Shown: piece after piece, positions 1 to 8,025 of the stretch | Numbering within the stretch: position 1 is the first letter of the stretch | Layout of the letters: the number at the start of each line of letters is the position of its first letter | From: an uncultured Agathobacter sp. | GTDB lineage: Bacteria; Bacillota; Clostridia; Lachnospirales; Lachnospiraceae | Length of the DNA: 34,502 nucleotides | Assembly: GCA_934359755.1 (NCBI GenBank) | Contig: CAKRLV010000022.1 | Coordinates: 1-34,502, forward strand | Direction: 5' to 3' | Program-made: the position numbers and the translations under genes | Notes under the pieces: generated by a model | Databases searched by the model: none | Seen by the model: the letters and a program-made list of their open reading frames with translations, nothing else | Told to the model about the DNA's origin: nothing

Positions 1-52
1 TAAAAATCGTCTTGCTGTTAATATCCCCAATATGCTGATTAACAATTTCCAT
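1..52 (-). CDS. 5' end of an SOS-type gene (partial)
   Basis: Only the first 17 codons are inside the window (MEIVNQHIGDINSKTIF), so the product cannot be named. The start is well supported: an AGGAGG ribosome site lies 8 nt before the ATG, and a consensus promoter with a LexA-box-like palindrome in its spacer lies about 60 nt upstream. The promoter context suggests a DNA-damage-inducible gene. The N-terminus does not match the beginnings of LexA, RecA or Y-family polymerases as I know them. Confidence 0.6.
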   Translation of the reverse strand, partial: MEIVNQHIGDINSKTIF

Positions 53-112
53 AGCGTATACCTCCTTCATCTAGTACCAAAAATCAAAACTCAATTGATT
101 TATGATAGTCAA

Positions 113-141
113 AGTATAGCAAACATACGTTCGGTTGTCAA
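113..141 (-). promoter_or_regulatory. Sigma-A promoter of the left-edge gene
   Basis: On the minus strand TTGACA (136-141) is followed by a 17-nt spacer and TATACT (113-118). Six of six and five of six consensus bases with ideal spacing make this one of the best promoters in the window. It lies downstream of the legC terminator, so the left-edge gene is a separate transcription unit. Confidence 0.85.
120..133 (-). promoter_or_regulatory. LexA (SOS) box in promoter spacer
   Basis: The minus strand reads CGAACGTATGTTTG. The Gram-positive LexA (Cheo) box is CGAAC-RNRY-GTTYC; 13 of 14 positions agree. It sits exactly between the -35 and -10 of the promoter at 113-141, where a bound repressor would block RNA polymerase. 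The match is visible in the sequence; SOS control is inferred. Confidence 0.75.
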
Positions 142-159
142 TATAAAATTGTCACCCTT

Positions 160-195
160 TTTCATTCAAGCTTTCATTCAAGCCTTTTTTCAAGC
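160..195 (-). repeat. Short 12-nt direct repeats
   Basis: On the minus strand GCTTGAATGAAA occurs twice in tandem (160-171 and 172-183), with a third degenerate GCTTGAAAAAAG next to it (184-195). They lie about 20 nt upstream of the left-edge promoter. They could be an activator site or just a slipped repeat; nothing in the sequence decides. Confidence 0.45.
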
Positions 196-246
196 TCTTT
201 AAAATTTGTAATTTCGATATGGTAAAGCTACATATGCGTTCTCATC

Positions 247-283
247 AAAAAAGCTATGGATGTTATAACCTATCCATAGCTTG
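247..283 (-). terminator. Intrinsic terminator after legC
   Basis: Perfect 11-bp stem, AAGCTATGGAT (251-261) with ATCCATAGCTT (272-282), 10-nt loop, then a T run on the minus strand (247-250 plus the stem end). It lies 63 nt past the legC stop and closes the glycosylation island. Confidence 0.85.
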
Positions 284-345
284 TTGAAAAGTCGATAATA
301 ACGTTCTGAATCTTTAAAGAGTTATGACTGATAACATTCATATTC

Positions 346-1515
346 CTAATCAAACATATTCTTTATTTCCACTGCAACAGTCTTTATCTCATCTTCCGTA
401 ATCTGCGTACTACAAGGAATATTCAAAATACAACTGCTATAATACGGAGCTTTCTCCATCCCATAAACAAGTGCATCTTTATATGGCTTCTGCTCATGAA
501 TAAGCCCCCATATTGCCCTTGTCTGCACACCCCTATCCTGTAATTTTGTAATCACATCACGAAGAGAACAATTGAGTCTACTCATATCAAGTTCCAAGGA
601 ATAAAACCACTGATTAGAATATGTTCCATCCCTAAATCCAAGTAATTTTGCACCCTCAAATCTGTCAAACAATTCTTTGTATAAATCGTAATTCTTGTGC
701 TTGCGTTCAACAAACTCTGGAAGTTCTTCGACCTGCGCAACACCTAAGGCAGCCTGCAAGTTTGTCATTCTATAGTTATATCCCACCTCATTGTGAATGT
801 AAAAATGCGGATCATCTTTCGCCTGTGTTGATAAGTATCTGATATGATCCACTTCCGCAGGATCTTTTGCCGTAACAGCTCCACCACCGCCTGTAGTAAT
901 AATCTTATTACCATTGAATGAAAAAGCGCCATAATCGCCAATCGTTCCAGCGAATTTACCCGCCAGCGCACCGGCAGTATATCTGGAACCAAGTGCTTCT
1001 GTCGCATCTTCAATCACTTTAAGATGATATTCGTCTGCAATTTTCATTATTGATTCCATGTCTGCAAGATTGCCAAATACATGAACTACAACAACAGCTT
1101 TAACCTTTTTGCCTGATGCCTTATGTGTAAGAATGCCATCCACAATACCGCATTCCTGCTCACAGAATTTTCTTAACTTAACAGGATCCATACATAGACT
1201 ATCATCACAATCCATAAACACAGGATCTGCAAACTGATACTTAACAGGATTTACTGCAGCTATAAATGTGAGCGTTGGCACAATCACCATATCCCCAGGC
1301 TCAACACCACAAGAAATAAGCGCAAGATGAAGGCCTGACGTACCACTCTGACATGCAGCTACATTCTCAACGCACAAATACTCTGCCAGCATCTGCTCTA
1401 ACTTCGTAATATAGGCACCTCCAGTAGACACCCAGCCCTGCTCTATCGCATCATCAACATATTTTCTCTCATTTCCCTCAAAATTAGGAATTGATAATGG
1501 AATAAAATTACCCAT
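346..1515 (-). CDS. legC: LegC-type sugar aminotransferase (DegT/DnrJ/EryC1)
   Basis: PLP-dependent aminotransferase of 389 residues, the usual size for the family. It should transfer an amino group to C4 of a 4-keto-6-deoxy-GlcNAc nucleotide, the second dedicated step to legionaminic acid. Visible motifs: GTSGLHLAL near residue 58 (cofactor phosphate), IEDATEALG with Asp170 (pyridine nitrogen), and FNGNKIITTGGGG with Schiff-base Lys204. The NKIITTGGGG form is typical of LegC rather than of PseC or PglE. The start has AAGGAGG 7 nt before the ATG. It lies 21 nt behind legB and is the last gene before a strong terminator, so legB-legC is one unit. The reaction is inferred from family and from the nearby legI, legG and legF. 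Confidence 0.88.
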   Translation of the reverse strand: MGNFIPLSIPNFEGNERKYVDDAIEQGWVSTGGAYITKLEQMLAEYLCVENVAACQSGTSGLHLALISCGVEPGDMVIVPTLTFIAAVNPVKYQFADPVFMDCDDSLCMDPVKLRKFCEQECGIVDGILTHKASGKKVKAVVVVHVFGNLADMESIMKIADEYHLKVIEDATEALGSRYTAGALAGKFAGTIGDYGAFSFNGNKIITTGGGGAVTAKDPAEVDHIRYLSTQAKDDPHFYIHNEVGYNYRMTNLQAALGVAQVEELPEFVERKHKNYDLYKELFDRFEGAKLLGFRDGTYSNQWFYSLELDMSRLNCSLRDVITKLQDRGVQTRAIWGLIHEQKPYKDALVYGMEKAPYYSSCILNIPCSTQITEDEIKTVAVEIKNMFD

Positions 1516-1536
1516 AACAAGCCTCCTTATATCCAG

Positions 1537-2745
1537 CTACATCTTCGAATCAAGTGATTTACCCTTTTCAATATGCTCGAAATTAGGCAGATATCTCTTT
1601 ATTATCTGAACCACTTCATCCTTAGTCAATTCATTTCTCTTAAACGCTTCATCAAGCTCTGACATTACAACTTTAGCTTTGTTTCTATCTGGAATTTCCT
1701 TATCTGTAATAACTCCAAGCGACTCAAAACGCTTCATATCTACTTTCTCTTTATCAGTAAAAAATTCTTCGTATGCCTTTTCTCCAGATGTATTTGATCC
1801 AGAATAATGAACAGGATATTTGTTGCTTCCACACTTTAATTCTTCCGCTTTATCTATTGCCTCTTCATCAGACTTGCATTCAAGAATATCATACCCATAT
1901 TCCTTCAAGAGCGCTGTAGCAATTGCATCAAAAGTCATCATCTGAGCTTCCTCTAATTTAGGGAAAAATATCTCTCTGTTGTTCCCCAGCATACATGCCA
2001 GCATGCAAATCTGTCCGCTTTCCTCAGGCGAAACAAAATATCTGCGCACATCAGAAGGCGCACTAAGAGGCTGCAATTTTGAAATTCTCGCAAGAAATCC
2101 AGCTGGAAGAGAACCATTAGAAAAAGCCACATTTGCAAATCTCGCTGTTTTCACAGGAAACCTGTCCGAATATGTAAAAATAACATCTTCCATTATTCTC
2201 TTGCTGGCTCCCATTATATTAACAGGATTTGCTGCTTTATCCGTGGAAACACAGAAATACTCCTCTGGCGGAAACTCAGCCAATAAATCCAATAATAATC
2301 TGGCATGGAGTACATTGTTCTGTACAAGTGCCTCAACTGAATATATATCTTTCTCACTGCGAACATGCTTATGCGCTGAAAAATTTGCAACTATATCAAA
2401 TCCGCCCCTGCTTCTGAACATCTTTTCAAATACTGGCGCCGCAAAATCCATCGGATATGGAATATAATCATCTGGCACATACATCCCCTTTGTGCTTCGC
2501 AAGTCTCTCGTAAGCTCTGCCAATGCATTCTCATTGATATCAACAACCACCAACGTCTTCGGTTTAAATGGCAATACTGCCTTGATAAAAGAACTTCCAA
2601 TGCTTCCTGCTCCACCAATTACCAGAACCGTCTTTCCTTGTATTTTCTCCGTCAATTTTTCTCTATTTGCCTCGATGTCCGCAAGGAACATGCTCCTCGG
2701 CCTCTTCGTAACATATTTTGAAATAAAACTGTTTAGTTCAAACAT
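1537..2745 (-). CDS. legB: LegB-type nucleotide-sugar 4,6-dehydratase (SDR)
   Basis: Polysacc_synt_2/CapD-type extended SDR, 402 residues, soluble (it lacks the N-terminal membrane half of WbpM or PglF). GGAGSIG at residues 44-50 is the NAD(P) site; SAHKHV at 123-128 and STDKAANPVNIMGASKR at 167-183 are catalytic motifs. Met178 stands where ordinary SDRs have Tyr, followed by Lys182. This Met form is known from C5-retaining dehydratases (PglF, WbpM, LegB), whereas the inverting PseB has Tyr. It therefore points to legionaminic rather than pseudaminic acid. The likely substrate is GDP- or UDP-GlcNAc. It has its own promoter behind the terminator of the ATPase cassette and a GGGGG ribosome site. 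The base composition is richer in GC than that of legI/legG. Confidence 0.85.
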   Translation of the reverse strand: MFELNSFISKYVTKRPRSMFLADIEANREKLTEKIQGKTVLVIGGAGSIGSSFIKAVLPFKPKTLVVVDINENALAELTRDLRSTKGMYVPDDYIPYPMDFAAPVFEKMFRSRGGFDIVANFSAHKHVRSEKDIYSVEALVQNNVLHARLLLDLLAEFPPEEYFCVSTDKAANPVNIMGASKRIMEDVIFTYSDRFPVKTARFANVAFSNGSLPAGFLARISKLQPLSAPSDVRRYFVSPEESGQICMLACMLGNNREIFFPKLEEAQMMTFDAIATALLKEYGYDILECKSDEEAIDKAEELKCGSNKYPVHYSGSNTSGEKAYEEFFTDKEKVDMKRFESLGVITDKEIPDRNKAKVVMSELDEAFKRNELTKDEVVQIIKRYLPNFEHIEKGKSLDSKM

Positions 2746-2774
2746 CTATTTCCCCCTTGATTTTAACTATTTTT

Positions 2775-2803
2775 ATTATAACGCATTTTTATCGTTTTGT
2801 AAT
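2775..2803 (-). promoter_or_regulatory. Promoter of legB-legC
   Basis: Minus strand TATAAT (2775-2780), 17 nt behind ATTACA (2798-2803; 4 of 6). It lies between the cassette terminator (2817-2844) and the legB ATG. The perfect -10 and the upstream terminator support an independent start for legB-legC, although the -35 is weak. Confidence 0.6.
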
Positions 2804-2816
2804 AGTGTTTATCTAT

Positions 2817-2844
2817 AAAAAGCAGTCTGCAAATGCAAACTGCT
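2817..2844 (-). terminator. Terminator of the ATPase/TOPRIM cassette
   Basis: Ten-base-pair stem with one G-U pair (AGCAGTTTGC / GCAGACTGCT on the minus strand), 4-nt loop, then TTTTT. It begins 4 nt beyond the stop codon of the 2849-3871 gene. Confidence 0.88.
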
Positions 2845-2848
2845 CAAT

Positions 2849-3871
2849 TCATTCCTGCTCTAAAAGCTTATAATTGTAATCTGCAACCAAGAATACACAT
2901 GTATTTAATACATAAATAATTCCATTAACAAAATCTCTACTGTACTCATTTTGTTTTTGTAATATATCTACTAAATCTATATTCTCCAAACACTCGTACC
3001 ATTTATCAATCGAACACATTGTATCAAACATTACAATTCTTCTAGCCTTAATAATATTCCATTTTATAATCTTAATGAAAAGAACTCTTAAATATTTGTA
3101 CAAGTTTGTACCAACATTGATATAGTTCATTTTTTGCAACCAATCATTCAGTTGATATGTAGCCGTACTTATGTATTCCGAACTAATATTATCAGATAAT
3201 ATTTGTCTTATTTGCTCTTTACAATTTTGTTGGTTTGAAATAAGAAATATTTTATCCACACAAACACTTGTAGCATTTGGCGATAAACCATAATGTTCTT
3301 TCAACAATCTAGGAATACGTTCTATATAATTCACTAATTGTGCAATATAATTATCACGAACTGATGCTTTATATTTTTCCCCTGGCTGCAACGATACAGG
3401 TATCATCGCATTAATGTATTCATCTTCCTTTCCCATTTCCAAATGTTGATATGATTCTATCATAGGATAATTAATGTACAACTTTCCCATATCAGTTGAA
3501 TCTGAAAAATATTTCTGCAATTTTGTTATTTTTTCTTCACTAAAATTGGGATCATGCCGTTCATAATCAAATACTAAGAATATGTTTGTAAAATCTCTTT
3601 TATATTGAATTTCCATTCCATTCTTATTTTTACTAACAATATATGGCAAATCTATATCAAAATAGTTCCAATCATCATCATATTCTCGTACTATCAAATT
3701 GTACAAACCATATATATTAGTCCCATATATCCATACATTATCTATTTCAATATCAAGCTCCGGAAAGCTCTTGAATAATAACTGAAATAGTACATTCTTT
3801 TCATGATTACCCTCAACTATAATAAGAGTCTTGCCTCTGCTCCTTGGCTTAATAAACTCATAGCTACTCAT
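2849..3871 (-). CDS. TOPRIM-like partner of the AAA ATPase (putative defence effector)
   Basis: About 340 residues; no named family recognised with certainty. Near the N-terminus TLIIVEGNHEKN looks like the first TOPRIM strand with its catalytic Glu, and IFLVFDYERHDP about 90 residues later looks like the DxD-type acidic motif. The rest is mixed helical with no membrane segment or signal peptide. TOPRIM proteins of this kind (RloB, AriB/DUF4435, the second half of OLD nucleases) cut nucleic acid when released by an ATPase partner. The ATG at 3871 overlaps the end of the ATPase gene by 8 nt and has GGTGAG 10 nt upstream; a GTG at 3889 in the same frame is a poorer alternative. The overlap argues for coupled translation and a complex. 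The gene is very AT-rich. The defence role is inferred. Confidence 0.65.
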   Translation of the reverse strand: MSSYEFIKPRSRGKTLIIVEGNHEKNVLFQLLFKSFPELDIEIDNVWIYGTNIYGLYNLIVREYDDDWNYFDIDLPYIVSKNKNGMEIQYKRDFTNIFLVFDYERHDPNFSEEKITKLQKYFSDSTDMGKLYINYPMIESYQHLEMGKEDEYINAMIPVSLQPGEKYKASVRDNYIAQLVNYIERIPRLLKEHYGLSPNATSVCVDKIFLISNQQNCKEQIRQILSDNISSEYISTATYQLNDWLQKMNYINVGTNLYKYLRVLFIKIIKWNIIKARRIVMFDTMCSIDKWYECLENIDLVDILQKQNEYSRDFVNGIIYVLNTCVFLVADYNYKLLEQE

Positions 3872-5009
3872 ATTTTCTAAACTCACCACCTATATACATC
3901 TTCTCTAAATTGTGCCCCTCCCTCAATTCTCTTTCTGTTGCCTTAGACAACGGCGTTAATCCATATTTAGACAAAATAAATAAACAATCTGGTCTCATAA
4001 TTCTATTAGTCATTAGATTAGTATTATGCGATGTCATAACTATCTGACATTCAGGATAACGTTCCATCAATACCTTAACCACATTTTCTGAAAGTTCATA
4101 ATTATAAAACGCATCAAACTCGTCCATATACATAAACGAAGCTTTATTCACACTTGCCAAACGCTGATATAATCTAACTAATGCCAATGTTCCACTTGAA
4201 GCATTTCTCACAAATGAAAGCAATCCATTTTCATGCCTAAAGTACAATTGATATGAACCATCCGGCATTTTTTCCAATAGCAATTTACACTCAATTCCCA
4301 TTTTGTTCAAGAAGTCTTCAAAGTCTTTTAATTTATCATTATCAGCTAAAAATTGATAAAAATTGTCATATTGGTATTTTCCAAAATTCAAAAAACTGCC
4401 TACAGAAATCATAGTCATTCTATCCACATAGTCCGACAATTTAAACAAAATATTGTCAGAATTTAATGCTGTATTTCCAATAAGCCATCTGACAAAAGGT
4501 AACGTACGCCTTTCAATGTCATCCTGCTGATTAAATAATACCGTAGTGTACTTAGCATAATTTACGCTCTCCGCACCTACTATATCTAAATGAGCAAAAT
4601 CAAACTTTTTCTTTTCAAAATCTAATTCAAATATACAACATCCATCAATAGAAAGCTTTTCATATTTTATTCTTGCAGATGAATACTTTATATATTCATA
4701 TATAAGACTTTTTCCGTCTAACCAGAACTCATATAAAAACTTCACCTCTTTATCTGATGTATCAGCATTTGCATATGACGAATCCATGTCTCCCCAAAAA
4801 AGCATATCCCGGAAATTCGTAGTAATATCCAATATTGCTTTTCCAAGATTTGTTTTACCTATAGCATTTTTTCCATAAATTATCATTTTGCTGATGACAT
4901 TATCTGTTATACAATCATTACTAAACTTATATCCGCCTACATCTCCAAAATTTAATACTACTTCATCTTGAAAGTTCTTATAATTCTTAACCTTAAATGT
5001 TTTCAGCAT
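3864..5009 (-). CDS. AAA_15/AAA_21-type ATPase of a putative defence pair
   Basis: ABC/SMC-like ATPase of 381 residues that starts, as this group does, with a strand-rich segment (KVKNYKNFQDEVVLNFG). Walker A is GKNAIGKT at 46-53. The ABC signature appears as NASSGTLALVRL near 265-275, Walker B as MYMDEFD near 296-302, and the H-switch as MTSHNTN about 30 residues later. It has no long coiled-coil and no fused TOPRIM, so it is not a full OLD nuclease; the TOPRIM-like part is the next gene. The group includes RloA, AriA (PARIS) and AbiL-type ATPases that sense phage and hold an effector. It has its own promoter (5087-5115) and shares a terminator with its partner, although it lies among sugar genes. 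Assignment to a named system needs a profile search. Confidence 0.72.
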   Translation of the reverse strand: MLKTFKVKNYKNFQDEVVLNFGDVGGYKFSNDCITDNVISKMIIYGKNAIGKTNLGKAILDITTNFRDMLFWGDMDSSYANADTSDKEVKFLYEFWLDGKSLIYEYIKYSSARIKYEKLSIDGCCIFELDFEKKKFDFAHLDIVGAESVNYAKYTTVLFNQQDDIERRTLPFVRWLIGNTALNSDNILFKLSDYVDRMTMISVGSFLNFGKYQYDNFYQFLADNDKLKDFEDFLNKMGIECKLLLEKMPDGSYQLYFRHENGLLSFVRNASSGTLALVRLYQRLASVNKASFMYMDEFDAFYNYELSENVVKVLMERYPECQIVMTSHNTNLMTNRIMRPDCLFILSKYGLTPLSKATERELREGHNLEKMYIGGEFRKYE

Positions 5010-5039
5010 ATAATCACCTATTTCATATAATTCCTATAA

Positions 5040-5061
5040 TTGTTCTACCTTTTATGAACAA
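5040..5061 (-). repeat. Small inverted repeat in the ATPase leader
   Basis: TTGTTC (5040-5045) and GAACAA (5056-5061) form 6-bp arms around 10 nt, between the -10 and the start codon of the ATPase gene. It could be an operator or a leader hairpin. The arms are short and chance is possible. Confidence 0.35.
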
Positions 5062-5086
5062 CTACTTACTCCACAACTTAAATATA

Positions 5087-5115
5087 AGTATATCCACTTT
5101 TCTTTATATAATCAA
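5087..5115 (-). promoter_or_regulatory. Promoter of the ATPase/TOPRIM cassette
   Basis: TTGATT (5110-5115), 17-nt spacer, TATACT (5087-5092) on the minus strand. The -35 abuts the hairpin that ends the ptmE unit. The cassette thus starts its own transcript about 70 nt before its ATG. Confidence 0.65.
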
Positions 5116-5145
5116 CAAGAACCGTAAAAAAATTACGGTTCTTGT
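5115..5145 (-). terminator. 13-bp hairpin after the ptmE-like gene
   Basis: Perfect 13-bp stem ACAAGAACCGTAA / TTACGGTTCTTGT with a 5-nt loop, 15 nt beyond the ptmE-like stop. The following minus-strand sequence (TGATTATAT) is a poor U tract, so it may be a weak terminator or an mRNA 3'-end stabiliser. Confidence 0.6.
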
Positions 5146-5160
5146 CAAAAAATATAAATA

Positions 5161-6231
5161 TTACGATTTCAAATTTAACTTCTCTTCCATTCTATGCATT
5201 TCTTCAAACTCACCCATATCCAGGAACGAATCTTCCGAAATAGGATACATGCCTACTCTACGTCCCTCGTTCATAAGCTTGTCCGCTAAATGCGTCATAT
5301 GGAAAAACTCATCCTGCGGAATATCATCTACAAGATTCGGATTTAATATGTACATACCAGTATTCACAAAATATGATAGTTTTGGTTTTTCTTCCATAGA
5401 TTCAACTGTTCCATTCTCACTTGAATGAATAACACCATACGGAACCACTATATTTTTAAGTGCAGATACAATCGTAAGTTCATTTCCAGATTCAACATGA
5501 TATTTGTAAATATCATTGTAATCTGCATGAATCAGAATATCACAGTTGGTCACTATAAATGGCTTATTAAATTTCTCCGGTAAAAGCTTCAGACTTCCAG
5601 CAGTACCTAAAGGCTTGTCCTCTTCAACATAGCAGATATTATAATCAGCCACCTGGTCATTAAAATATGATTTAATCATGCTTTTTCTGTAATTAACAGT
5701 AGCATAAAAATCCTTCACGCCAACATCTCTGAACTTGTCTATAATCCTCTCCATTATAGGGACATCTCCAATTGGAATAAGTGGCTTGGGAAGAATTTTC
5801 GTGTAAGGGTACAAACGAGTCCCCTTTCCACCAGCCATAATAACTACAGGAATATTTTCCAATCCTGAATTCTCTTCTATAGGCTCAGCCATGTCCTGCT
5901 GCAAAAATACTATATCATTAATACATCCCTTAGTCGTAATTATCGGAAGCGCTGTAATCTGATATTTTATCATATATTCCTGAGCAGTCTTAATGTCTTT
6001 CCTATACAGCACTCGAGGAGAAGTATTCATAATCTGGCTGACTCGCCCATGTAAATCTCCAGTCTTAATAAGCCATCTACGAATATCCCCATCCGTGATT
6101 ACTCCAACTAACTTATTATCTTGTTTTACAACAAATAAAATCCCCTTACTATTAACATCTATTTTCTGCATTGCTTCTACAACCATTGAATCCGGGTATA
6201 TCAGATATGCACTCAAACGCTCTAATTTCAT
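5161..6231 (-). CDS. ptmE: PtmE-like nucleotidyltransferase with CBS domains
   Basis: 356 residues with two parts. Residues 1-110 form a CBS pair (GVITDGDIRRWLI, then a second repeat with ITALPII). Residues about 127-350 form a sugar-1-phosphate nucleotidyltransferase (VVIMAGGKGTRLYPYTKILPKPL, with the GGKGTR loop and KILPKPL Lys). Campylobacter PtmE has this CBS-plus-transferase layout and acts as glucosamine-1-phosphate guanylyltransferase, supplying GDP-GlcN for legionaminic acid. Its presence suggests that the pathway here runs on GDP sugars; UTP or GTP use cannot be read from sequence. The start has GGAGTG 7 nt upstream. It lies 58 nt behind legF and is followed by a hairpin, then the inserted-looking ATPase cassette. 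The CBS pair may bind an adenine nucleotide and regulate activity. Confidence 0.8.
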   Translation of the reverse strand: MKLERLSAYLIYPDSMVVEAMQKIDVNSKGILFVVKQDNKLVGVITDGDIRRWLIKTGDLHGRVSQIMNTSPRVLYRKDIKTAQEYMIKYQITALPIITTKGCINDIVFLQQDMAEPIEENSGLENIPVVIMAGGKGTRLYPYTKILPKPLIPIGDVPIMERIIDKFRDVGVKDFYATVNYRKSMIKSYFNDQVADYNICYVEEDKPLGTAGSLKLLPEKFNKPFIVTNCDILIHADYNDIYKYHVESGNELTIVSALKNIVVPYGVIHSSENGTVESMEEKPKLSYFVNTGMYILNPNLVDDIPQDEFFHMTHLADKLMNEGRRVGMYPISEDSFLDMGEFEEMHRMEEKLNLKS

Positions 6232-6289
6232 AGGCTACACTCCATTGTTATTGCTACACCATCCATGATGTAAATATATATGATAAGAT

Positions 6290-6982
6290 CTAAAAAGCAT
6301 TGTAATTTTTCATCAAAAAGTCAGCATACATAAAATCCATTTCTGTATCAATATCAATACTACGTTCATTTGGCATAACATATGCATAACTACCTTCACG
6401 GTAAAAGTATGTATCTCTAAACAGTTCCGCTGTTGATACAATATAAATTGCACCATTCAATCTATAATATTTATCCGAATCCTGACGTCTTCCACCTGAT
6501 TTTCTCTTAATAAATCCGTTTAATGAATTGTCTTCTGGTAACGTATTGCTCCATAAAGGTGTATGCTCCATTTCGCATACTGAAATCACAGCCACTGACG
6601 CTTTCTCTTCATAAAGCTTATAGGATTCAACTATGTCCGATGCATTTCTAAACGGAGATGTCGGCTGTAATAAACATATGGTATCATATTTCTCACCAAC
6701 TTTTTCATATTCACGCACCACTTCCTTTACAACACTCCAGGAATCAGCTGTATCGTTTGAATTCTCGTCACTTCTCAAAAAAGGAACTGATGCTCCATAT
6801 TTTTTTGCAATATCAGCATATTTTTCAGAATCTGTTGAAACCATAACTTCACTAAAAATTTCAGAATTTATAGCACTTTCTATCGAATACGCTAATAAAG
6901 GCTTATCATTTAACTCCCTAATATTTTTATCTGGCACTCCTTTCGAACCACTACGTGCCGGAATTATTGCAAGATTCTTCAT
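6290..6982 (-). CDS. legF: LegF/NeuA-type CMP-nonulosonate synthetase
   Basis: Cytidylyltransferase of 230 residues that activates a nonulosonic acid with CTP to give the CMP-sugar donor for the glycosyltransferase. IPARSGSKGVPDKNI at residues 6-20 is the CTP-binding loop; LLQPTSPFR near 105 and NGAIYI plus DIDTEMDF in the last third are the usual sugar and metal contacts. The length is normal for NeuA, LegF and PseF, which cannot be told apart by eye. LegF is chosen because LegB, LegC, LegG and LegI surround it. The start overlaps the ATP-grasp gene by 32 nt, with GGAGG and GGGG upstream, so the two are tightly coupled. Confidence 0.85.
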   Translation of the reverse strand: MKNLAIIPARSGSKGVPDKNIRELNDKPLLAYSIESAINSEIFSEVMVSTDSEKYADIAKKYGASVPFLRSDENSNDTADSWSVVKEVVREYEKVGEKYDTICLLQPTSPFRNASDIVESYKLYEEKASVAVISVCEMEHTPLWSNTLPEDNSLNGFIKRKSGGRRQDSDKYYRLNGAIYIVSTAELFRDTYFYREGSYAYVMPNERSIDIDTEMDFMYADFLMKNYNAF

Positions 6983-7949
6983 TTTCCCCTACCTCCGTGC
7001 TAACAATAGCTACTTCTTTCATAACTAAAATGTTCTCTCTATAATGTTCAAAATCCTGTTCAGTTTCTTTTCCTTCTGCTATATCAATCACTAATTTTAA
7101 TAAGTTGACACCAGCTGCATGAGTAGCTGGATATCCACCGCCAAATCTTGGATTTAAATCGATTATATATACAATACCATCCTTCAATATCAAATCACAA
7201 TCCAAATTTCCAAAATGCTGCAAACTCTTAGCCAATCTAATAACAGTTTCTTGAATATTTTTATCTTTAACAGAAATTGCCTTGTCCGTCTCTCCACTTC
7301 TCATTGATACTTTCTTTTTCAAGACACATCTAATTGGAATTTTGTCTATATTGTTAAATACATCAACCCCATATTCCTGACCATCCAACATTTCCTGGAT
7401 AATCATCCCATTTTTAAATAATGCCTTTACTTCATCCAGTGTCTTTACAACATATGTCGCTTCACTTCCGCTTCCATATATCGGCTTAATGATTACAGGA
7501 AAATTTATATTTTTTATTTCATAATCATCTGTAAATCTTTCTAAACTGTCATATGTCTTTGGAATAGGAAATCCATTTTCTTCCAAAAATTTATTCATAT
7601 GCAACTTATTATAACAAATATCCAAAACATTTTCCGAAGACACTAAAAGTAGTATTCCACTTTTTCTAAATCGTTCAATGTACTTAGATAAAATGTATAT
7701 TTCAGGATCGATAACTGGAATTATCACTTTGATTTCCATAGCTTGACATAAATCCAACAAGCTACTAACATATTTTTCTTCATCATCTACTGGTTTTGAA
7801 AGAATAAAATGTCCATCATTATTTCCATATAATCCACTCGCTGTCACATCACAATCTGATACATATACCTTTCCCTTAAAATCACTAATCTCTTTTATAT
7901 ATTTAACCAAATATCCTCTTCTTCCTATATTCGGAATTAAAATATTCAT
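6951..7949 (-). CDS. ATP-grasp ligase of the glycosylation island
   Basis: ATP-grasp protein of 332 residues, similar in build to carbamoyl-phosphate-synthase-like and amino-acid ligases. The N-terminal part (MNILIPNIGRRGYLV) is a Rossmann-like pre-grasp domain; FPVIIKPIYGSGS near 150-162 carries the ATP-binding Lys; EYGVDVF follows; DLNPRFGGGYP near 272-282 has the Mg-binding Asp/Asn pair. The family joins an acyl group, often an amino acid, to an amine through an acyl phosphate. Here it sits exactly where a legionaminic operon would be expected to carry the LegH acetyltransferase, between legG and legF, and it overlaps legF. I infer that it adds an amino-acid-like acyl group to the diamino sugar or nonulosonate; the substrate is unknown. 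GAGGTG lies 6 nt before the ATG. Confidence 0.7.
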   Translation of the reverse strand: MNILIPNIGRRGYLVKYIKEISDFKGKVYVSDCDVTASGLYGNNDGHFILSKPVDDEEKYVSSLLDLCQAMEIKVIIPVIDPEIYILSKYIERFRKSGILLLVSSENVLDICYNKLHMNKFLEENGFPIPKTYDSLERFTDDYEIKNINFPVIIKPIYGSGSEATYVVKTLDEVKALFKNGMIIQEMLDGQEYGVDVFNNIDKIPIRCVLKKKVSMRSGETDKAISVKDKNIQETVIRLAKSLQHFGNLDCDLILKDGIVYIIDLNPRFGGGYPATHAAGVNLLKLVIDIAEGKETEQDFEHYRENILVMKEVAIVSTEVGENEESCNNSGT

Positions 7950-8025
7950 TTATTCACCTCATTATTACAATCCTCAATTTTAAAATTGAATTTATTTAAA
8001 GATGTAATATTATTAAATATCTGTT

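Noticed and set aside
1537..2745. PseB-type dehydratase (pseudaminic acid pathway)
   Set aside because: The active-site motif has Met in place of Tyr (MGASK), the retaining type, and the aminotransferase is LegC-like.
3864..5009. Complete OLD-family (GajA-type) nuclease
   Set aside because: The protein ends after the ATPase motifs; the TOPRIM-like part is a separate overlapping gene and no UvrD-like helicase follows.
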